Positions 7,007-10,554 of a stretch of 10,554 nt of DNA are shown here, in pieces. Below the pieces are notes generated by a model that searched no databases, was not told the DNA's origin, and saw only the letters and a list, made by a program, of their open reading frames with translations. How positions within the stretch are numbered: the first letter of the stretch is position 1; each line of letters starts with the position of its first letter. The position numbers and the translations under genes were made by a program. The stretch is from an uncultured Plesiomonas sp. (GTDB lineage: Bacteria > Pseudomonadota > Gammaproteobacteria > Enterobacterales > CAMTGL01), in contig CAMTGL010000053.1 of the NCBI GenBank assembly GCA_947071955.1, positions 1 through 10,554 of the forward strand, written 5' to 3'.

Positions 7007-7194
7007 AATAATAAAAACGGTAACATAAAAATACCGAACTACGGTGTAGGAAGGTGGTTAGCCCGATCAGATACGATCAGCGCAGATCTTTTTACGCCAA
7101 TACCGATCTTAAGAGGTTAGCGAATAGATCACCTAGCGTATTTTCATACGTAAATAGCGTGATCATGAGCATAATCTAGCTGAGGCATATTGCT

Positions 7195-7223
7195 ACAAGC
7201 CGTGCGTGTGCCGCACGGCTTGT
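7195..7223. repeat. Strong 12-bp perfect hairpin downstream of ispB
   Basis: ACAAGCCGTGCG (7195-7206) and CGCACGGCTTGT (7212-7223) are perfect complements around TGTGC. A second hairpin, GTTGATC (7224-7230) with GATCAAC (7235-7241) around GAAG, abuts it. Neither strand carries a U-tract after the long stem, so it is not a standard terminator. It lies 75 bp past the ispB stop and could stabilise or process the ispB 3' end, or fold within an unrecognised RNA. Confidence 0.7.
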
Positions 7224-7234
7224 GTTGATCGAAG

Positions 7235-7282
7235 GATCAACCAATAACAGGATCAACTAATCACGGGATCAAAAAATGATTG
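7235..7282. repeat. Three 16-bp tandem repeats starting with GATCAA
   Basis: The units start at exact 16-bp steps: GATCAACCAATAACAG (7235), GATCAACTAATCACGG (7251) and GATCAAAAAATGATTG (7267). The first two match at 12 of 16 positions; the third keeps mainly the first six bases. The array ends 15 bp before the ispB stop and supplies three of the GATC sites in this gap. Confidence 0.5.
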
Positions 7283-7297
7283 GGCTGATCCATCGAA

Positions 7298-8266
7298 TCA
7301 ATGGCTGCGGTAAACCGCCAGATGTGCCAACCCTTCCAGTGCTTCGCGGTACGGGCTTGGCGGAATGCATGCTAGTGCGTGAATTGCTTTATCGGCCTCT
7401 TCTTCCGCACGTAAGCGGGTGTGCTCAAGTGAACCACACTGTTGCATCGCCTCAAGGACTGGTTCAAGCAAATCACGGCCATTACCTTTTTCGATAGCAT
7501 GGCGGATCATCGCTGATTGCTCAGCATTGCCGTGCTGCATAGCATGCAGCAACGGTAGGGTAGGTTTGCCTTCGTTGAGATCATCGCCCAGATTCTTACC
7601 CAGCTCTTCACCGGCACTGTAATCGAGCAGATCATCAATCAATTGGAAAGCAGTACCAAGATAACGGCCATAATCACGCATGGCACACTCTTGCTCATCA
7701 CTGGCATTGGCTAAAATCGCCGATGACTGTGCAGCCGCTTCAAATAACCGCGCCGTTTTACTGTAAATCACCTGCATGTAATCTTGCTCGGTGATATCAG
7801 GGTTATTGCAGTTCATTAGCTGCTGTACTTCACCCTCAGCAATCACGTTGGTGGCTGCTGCCATTAGCTCTAAAATTCGCAGTGAACCTAAGCTGGTCAT
7901 CATCTGAAATGCGCGGGTGTAAATAAAATCCCCAACCAACACACTGGCTGCATTACCAAATGCTGCATTTGCAGTGGCTTTACCTCGACGCAAATCTGAC
8001 TCATCAACCACATCATCGTGCAGCAAGGTGGCTGTATGAATAAATTCAATAAATGCCGCAGCGGTAACATGCCCATCACCCTGATAATTCAGTGCGCGTG
8101 CAGCTAAAACTGCGATCATTGGCCGGATCCGTTTTCCCCCTCCGCTGATAATGTAATAGCCGAGCTGATTAATCAGTGCGACCTCTGAATTGAGTTGCTG
8201 CAAAATGGCCGCATTCACATTTTCCATGTCGGCATTGCTTAAGGCGCGAATCTCTTCAAGCTTCAT
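7298..8266 (-). CDS. ispB: Octaprenyl diphosphate synthase
   Basis: IspB extends farnesyl diphosphate with isopentenyl diphosphate to the long prenyl chain used as the ubiquinone and menaquinone tail. The 322-residue protein tracks E. coli IspB with one apparent deletion near residue 219. It has GGGKRIRP (42-49), the first aspartate-rich motif DDVVDESDLRRG (84-95), KTARLF (170-175) and the second aspartate-rich motif DDLLD (211-215). Ala79, five residues before the first motif, is the small chain-length residue known for E. coli IspB, so an octaprenyl product is likely. The start gives MKLEEIRALS, matching the family, though its ribosome site (GACGGA upstream) is weak. A possible -10 TACAAT (8342-8337) lies 71 bp upstream with a poor -35. 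It diverges from rplU as in E. coli and is convergent with mdh. Confidence 0.97.
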   Translation of the reverse strand: MKLEEIRALSNADMENVNAAILQQLNSEVALINQLGYYIISGGGKRIRPMIAVLAARALNYQGDGHVTAAAFIEFIHTATLLHDDVVDESDLRRGKATANAAFGNAASVLVGDFIYTRAFQMMTSLGSLRILELMAAATNVIAEGEVQQLMNCNNPDITEQDYMQVIYSKTARLFEAAAQSSAILANASDEQECAMRDYGRYLGTAFQLIDDLLDYSAGEELGKNLGDDLNEGKPTLPLLHAMQHGNAEQSAMIRHAIEKGNGRDLLEPVLEAMQQCGSLEHTRLRAEEEADKAIHALACIPPSPYREALEGLAHLAVYRSH

Positions 8267-8372
8267 AGTCCGTCAGTCTTCTAATTTTGTTATCATAGGG
8301 GGAAGATCAGTCCATAATAAAACCTTGTCTGCATGGATTGTACCTTAAAAACGAGGAACGGAAACGCGCAAG

Positions 8373-8404
8373 GGCAAGTTGGAGAATTTTTCTCCGATAT
8401 TGCC
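8373..8404. promoter_or_regulatory. Interrupted palindrome upstream of the rplU promoter
   Basis: An inner palindrome GGAGAA/TTCTCC (8381-8386 and 8390-8395, loop TTT) is flanked by a second pair GGCAA/TTGCC (8373-8377 and 8400-8404), separated by 3 and 4 unpaired bases. It ends 10 bp before the rplU -35 box and lies upstream of ispB on the other strand. It could be an operator for either divergent gene. I do not recognise its protein. Confidence 0.4.
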
Positions 8405-8414
8405 AGAAGAGCTC

Positions 8415-8443
8415 TTGTCATTGAGCTGCTTTTTGCGTAGAAT
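8415..8443 (+). promoter_or_regulatory. Sigma-70 promoter of rplU-rpmA
   Basis: TTGTCA (8415-8420) and TAGAAT (8438-8443) each match five of six consensus bases with the ideal 17-bp spacing. The bases after the -10 (CGCGCCC, 8445-8451) form a GC-rich discriminator, a feature of stable RNA and ribosomal protein promoters repressed by ppGpp and DksA in enterics. Transcription would start near 8450, giving a leader of about 78 nt. Confidence 0.82.
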
Positions 8444-8528
8444 TCGCGCCCTATTGAATAGTTTTATTGAGCACCCAAATTGACTTATAAGATCGAGTCT
8501 GCGGTGCCGAAAAAGAGCGGAGTTTTAT

Positions 8529-8840
8529 ATGTACGCGGTTTTCCAAAGTGGTGGTAAGCAACACCGAGTAAGCGAAGGCCAAACCATTCGCCTGGAGAAG
8601 CTGGACGTAGCAACTGGTGAATCAGTTGCATTCGAAGAAGTACTGATGATCGCCAATGGCGAAGATATTAAAATCGGTGCACCTTTCGTAGCCGGCGGTA
8701 TGGTTAAAGCTGAAGTTGTAGTTCACGGTCGTGGCGACAAAGTTAAGATCGTTAAGTTCCGTCGTCGTAAGCACAGCCGTAAGCAGCAGGGCCACCGTCA
8801 GTGGTTCACTGAAATCAAAATTACAGCTATCAGCGCTTAA
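8529..8840 (+). CDS. rplU: 50S ribosomal protein L21
   Basis: L21 is a structural protein of the large subunit that binds 23S rRNA. The 103-residue product equals the E. coli length, begins MYAVFQSGGKQHRVSEGQ and keeps the basic rRNA-binding stretch VKIVKFRRRKHSRKQQGHR (72-90). The ATG at 8529 has GCGGAG (8517-8522) 6 nt upstream. It is the first gene of the rplU-rpmA operon, with rpmA 18 bp downstream, and diverges from ispB. The leader of about 78 nt shows no known riboswitch or L21-type leader fold that I can recognise. Confidence 0.99.
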   Translation: MYAVFQSGGKQHRVSEGQTIRLEKLDVATGESVAFEEVLMIANGEDIKIGAPFVAGGMVKAEVVVHGRGDKVKIVKFRRRKHSRKQQGHRQWFTEIKITAISA

Positions 8841-8858
8841 GTTTAGGAGAACGGACAA

Positions 8859-9116
8859 ATGGCACATAAAAAAGCTGGCGGTTCCACACGTAACGGCCGC
8901 GATTCCGAAAGCAAACGCCTAGGTGTTAAGCGTTTCGGTGGTGAATCTGTTCTGGCAGGTAACATCATCGTTCGTCAGCGTGGTACTAAGTTCCACGCTG
9001 GTGTAAACATGGGTTGTGGTAAAGACCACACTCTGTTTGCAACTGCTAACGGTAAAGTGAAGTTTGAAGTTAAAGGCCCTAACAACCGTAAATATGTAAG
9101 CATCATTGCTGACTAA
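8859..9116 (+). CDS. rpmA: 50S ribosomal protein L27
   Basis: L27 is a large-subunit protein whose flexible N-terminal tail reaches toward the peptidyl transferase centre. The 85-residue product matches E. coli L27 in length and sequence, with the basic tail MAHKKAGGSTRNGRDS and the core RLGVKRFGGE (21-30) and IIVRQRGTKFH (36-46). It starts directly at MAHKK and so lacks the cleaved N-terminal extension seen in Firmicutes. AGGAGA (8845-8850) lies 8 nt from the start. It is cotranscribed with rplU and followed by a terminator. Confidence 0.99.
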   Translation: MAHKKAGGSTRNGRDSESKRLGVKRFGGESVLAGNIIVRQRGTKFHAGVNMGCGKDHTLFATANGKVKFEVKGPNNRKYVSIIAD

Positions 9117-9144
9117 TTACTGGCCTTGACCGGTTCACAGGAAG

Positions 9145-9171
9145 AGCCCCGCGCAGTTGCGGGGCTTTTTT
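9145..9171 (+). terminator. Intrinsic terminator after rpmA
   Basis: AGCCCCGC (9145-9152) pairs perfectly with GCGGGGCT (9159-9166) around GCAGTT, followed by T to 9171. It lies 28 bp after rpmA and 24 bp before the next start codon. Any readthrough would feed the yhbE-like gene and obgE. Confidence 0.93.
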
Positions 9172-9195
9172 ATATCAGCTATCGGGAGCCATATG

Positions 9196-10146
9196 ATGCG
9201 ACAGCACGCTATGCTGGGATTCTTTCTGGCGCTGCTGACCGCCATTTTTTGGGGTGCACTGCCCATTGCCATGAAACAGGCGTTGGAAGTTGTCGATCCC
9301 TACACCATTGTGTGGTTTCGTTTTACCACTGCAGCGATTGGATTAGGTATCTGGCTGGCTGTTCGCGGTAATTTACCCTCACCTGCGCTATTGTGGCGAC
9401 ATTATCGGTGGTTGATTCTGGCTGCAACCCTTGGGCTTGCCAGTAATTTCCTCTTATTCAACAGTGCGTTGCAATTTCTCAGCCCGGCGGTCGTACAAGT
9501 TGTCATTCAACTCGCTCCGGTGTTGTTGCTGATAGCCAGTGTTGTGGTGTTAAAAGAGCAGCTACAACGGCATCAGGTGATTGGTCTGTTGCTGCTGGTC
9601 GGCGGTATGTTGTTGTTTTTCAATGCACGGCTGTATGAGCTGTTCACCAGTTTAAGCACCTATACATTAGGAGTGCTACTGGCAGTGGTTGCCGCGTTAG
9701 TCTGGGTCGTGTACGGCTTGGCACAAAAGGTTTTATTGCGTCGTCTCTCCTCCCCACAGATTTTATTGACCTTGTATGTGCTCAGTGCCTTACTGTTTTC
9801 ACCAGTAGCACAACCGCAACAGGCGTTAGCGATGGATGCACGTCAGTGGGCAATGCTGGCATTTTGCTGTATCAATACACTGGTTGGATACGGTGCATTT
9901 GCAGAAGCCATGGCGAAGTGGGATTCGGCTAAAGTGAGTGCAATAGTGACGTTAGCGCCACTGTTCACCATACTGTTTTTAGAGCTATTGAGTATGTGGG
10001 CTCCGGCACAATTTGCCGCCGCTCCGCTGAATATGCTGGGTTATCTTGGTGCGTTGGTGGTGGTTGCCGGCGCCATGTTTTCTGCGATCGGCCACCGTCT
10101 GCTGCCTCAACGTGCTGTGAGAGCACCGGCAGCGGGCGTGAAATAA
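9196..10146 (+). CDS. yhbE: EamA-family (DMT) inner-membrane transporter, YhbE-like
   Basis: This is a drug/metabolite-superfamily permease with an unknown substrate. The 316-residue product follows E. coli YhbE (321 by recall). It has two EamA repeats (about 8-143 and 156-295) and roughly ten hydrophobic helices. Recognisable stretches are TAIFWGALPIAMKQ (15-28), GLAQKVLLRRLSSPQIL (174-190), NTLVGYGAFAEAM (227-239) and LGYLGALVVVAGAMFSAIGH (281-300). ATG 9196 is my choice: GGGAG (9184-9188) is 7 nt away and MRQHAMLGFF matches MKQQAGIGIL of YhbE. ATG 9193 directly before it is a near equal. An upstream TTG at 9157 lies inside the terminator hairpin and is implausible. Its place between rpmA and obgE is the same as in E. 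coli, and obgE follows after 30 bp, so they are probably cotranscribed. Confidence 0.93.
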   Translation: MRQHAMLGFFLALLTAIFWGALPIAMKQALEVVDPYTIVWFRFTTAAIGLGIWLAVRGNLPSPALLWRHYRWLILAATLGLASNFLLFNSALQFLSPAVVQVVIQLAPVLLLIASVVVLKEQLQRHQVIGLLLLVGGMLLFFNARLYELFTSLSTYTLGVLLAVVAALVWVVYGLAQKVLLRRLSSPQILLTLYVLSALLFSPVAQPQQALAMDARQWAMLAFCCINTLVGYGAFAEAMAKWDSAKVSAIVTLAPLFTILFLELLSMWAPAQFAAAPLNMLGYLGALVVVAGAMFSAIGHRLLPQRAVRAPAAGVK

Positions 10147-10176
10147 CCCGGTTTGCACTTTTGCACGGAGACGATC

Positions 10177-10554
10177 ATGAAGTTTGTCGATGAAGCGGTA
10201 ATTCGCGTTGATGCTGGTGATGGCGGTAATGGCTGTGCCAGCTTCCGTCGTGAGAAATATATCCCGAAAGGTGGCCCAGATGGTGGCGACGGCGGTGATG
10301 GCGGTGATGTATTTATCATTGCTGATGAAAACTTAAATACCCTGATTGATTACCGCTTTGAGCGCAGCTTCCGCGCTGAACGTGGCGAGAATGGTCGGGG
10401 CAGTAACTGTACCGGTAAGCGTGGCCAAGATATCACTCTGAAAGTACCGGTAGGGACACGTGCCGTTGATGAAGAGACAGGCGATTCGGTTGTTGATTTG
10501 ACTCTGCACGGCCAGAATAAGCTGGTTGCGAAGGGCGGTTATGACGGTTTTGGT
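10177..10554 (+). CDS. obgE: Obg-family GTPase ObgE/CgtA, N-terminal part (cut by window edge)
   Basis: ObgE is an essential ribosome-associated GTPase that acts in 50S subunit maturation and stress signalling. Only 126 codons, about a third of the usual 390 or so, lie in the window, all in the glycine-rich Obg fold. This region includes DAGDGGNGCASFRREKYIPK (12-31), the GGPDGGDGGDGGDV stretch (32-45), LNTLIDYRFERSFRAERGEN (53-72), CTGKRGQD (78-85) and LKVPVGT (88-94). The GTPase domain lies beyond the edge. ATG 10177 has GGAG (10167-10170) 6 nt upstream and gives the family start MKFVDEA. The reading frame is open to the last base. Confidence 0.97.
   Translation, partial: MKFVDEAVIRVDAGDGGNGCASFRREKYIPKGGPDGGDGGDGGDVFIIADENLNTLIDYRFERSFRAERGENGRGSNCTGKRGQDITLKVPVGTRAVDEETGDSVVDLTLHGQNKLVAKGGYDGFG

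Larger units (their letters stand above)
7065..7290. other. Dense cluster of GATC (Dam) sites
   Basis: GATC begins at 7065, 7075, 7085, 7105, 7127, 7161, 7227, 7235, 7251, 7267 and 7287. That is eleven sites in about 225 bp, where roughly one is expected by chance. The first three are exactly 10 bp apart, about one helical turn, and the next is 20 bp on, so four lie on nearly the same face. In Dam-containing gammaproteobacteria such spacing suits SeqA, which binds pairs of hemimethylated GATC sites. I see no DnaA boxes or AT-rich unwinding element, and the surrounding genes are not those of oriC. The role is inferred only from density and phasing. Confidence 0.5.
6946..7297. other. 352-bp gene-free gap between convergent mdh and ispB
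   Basis: No convincing reading frame, tRNA or known RNA is visible here. The stretch follows the mdh terminator and runs to the ispB stop, so neither neighbour needs a promoter in it. It contains a 14-bp tandem repeat at its left, a dense run of GATC sites in the middle and right, a perfect 12-bp hairpin and a 16-bp tandem repeat. TAGCG recurs at 7118, 7134 and 7155, with TAGCT at 7177. Small symmetries CGGTA/TACCG (7018-7022 and 7032-7036) and ACCG/CGGT (7033-7036 and 7042-7045) compete for the same bases. The function is unknown. Confidence 0.6.

Noticed and set aside
7065..7130. A chromosomal replication origin in the mdh-ispB gap
   Set aside because: GATC density and the GATCTTTTTA stretch at 7085 recall oriC 13-mers. 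However, only the first half of the 13-mer pattern fits, no DnaA box is visible and the genes that usually flank oriC are missing.
7276..7497. A 73-codon plus-strand frame over the end of ispB
   Set aside because: Most of it is antisense to the clearly conserved C-terminus of ispB, and it has no ribosome site. It is a shadow frame.
8450..8528. An L21-type autoregulatory leader before rplU
   Set aside because: I could not find a strong hairpin or a known leader fold in this stretch of about 78 nt.
9157..9195. Upstream starts for the YhbE-like protein
   Set aside because: The TTG at 9157 lies inside the rpmA terminator hairpin. The family N-terminus aligns with the ATG at 9196.
1..10554. A defence system, prophage, transposon or CRISPR array
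   Set aside because: All large reading frames are recognised housekeeping genes. No transposase, integrase, terminal inverted repeats or spaced identical repeats are present.

Overview
The window looks like ordinary core chromosome from a gammaproteobacterium. Every protein I recognise reads like a close relative of its Escherichia coli counterpart: Fbp, Mpl, ArgR, Mdh, IspB, L21, L27, YhbE and ObgE can be followed nearly end to end with few length changes. The gene order differs from E. coli, because fbp/mpl is followed by a trkH-type gene, and a solute-binding protein gene sits between argR and mdh. An Aeromonadales-like bacterium (for example Tolumonas) or another lineage near the enterics is my guess. 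It rests on recall, not on a search.

Layout. fbp (minus) and mpl (plus) diverge from a 218-bp gap that holds a near-perfect PurR/LacI-family operator. A trkH-type potassium channel gene follows on the plus strand and meets argR (minus) at a shared, perfectly symmetrical bidirectional terminator. argR diverges from an arginine-type periplasmic binding protein gene, with a strong ARG box between them. mdh follows on the plus strand and ends in a good terminator. A 352-bp gap without genes then separates it from the convergent ispB (minus). ispB diverges from the rplU-rpmA operon, which has a clear sigma-70 promoter with a GC-rich discriminator. A terminator after rpmA separates the ribosomal pair from a YhbE-like EamA transporter and obgE. 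obgE runs off the right edge inside its N-terminal Obg domain.

How the genes relate. The products are mostly housekeeping: gluconeogenesis (Fbp), peptidoglycan recycling (Mpl), potassium uptake (TrkH), arginine control and probable uptake (ArgR plus the binding protein), the TCA cycle (Mdh), the ubiquinone side chain (IspB) and ribosome function or assembly (L21, L27, ObgE). The ArgR/binding-protein pair is the only clear regulator-target arrangement.

Unexplained structure. The mdh-ispB gap is the odd part. It has eleven GATC sites in about 225 bp, three of them exactly 10 bp apart. It also has two families of short tandem repeats (14-bp and 16-bp periods) and a perfect 12-bp hairpin with no U-tract. 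Neither convergent gene needs a promoter there. I see no defence system, mobile element, CRISPR array or RNA gene in the window.
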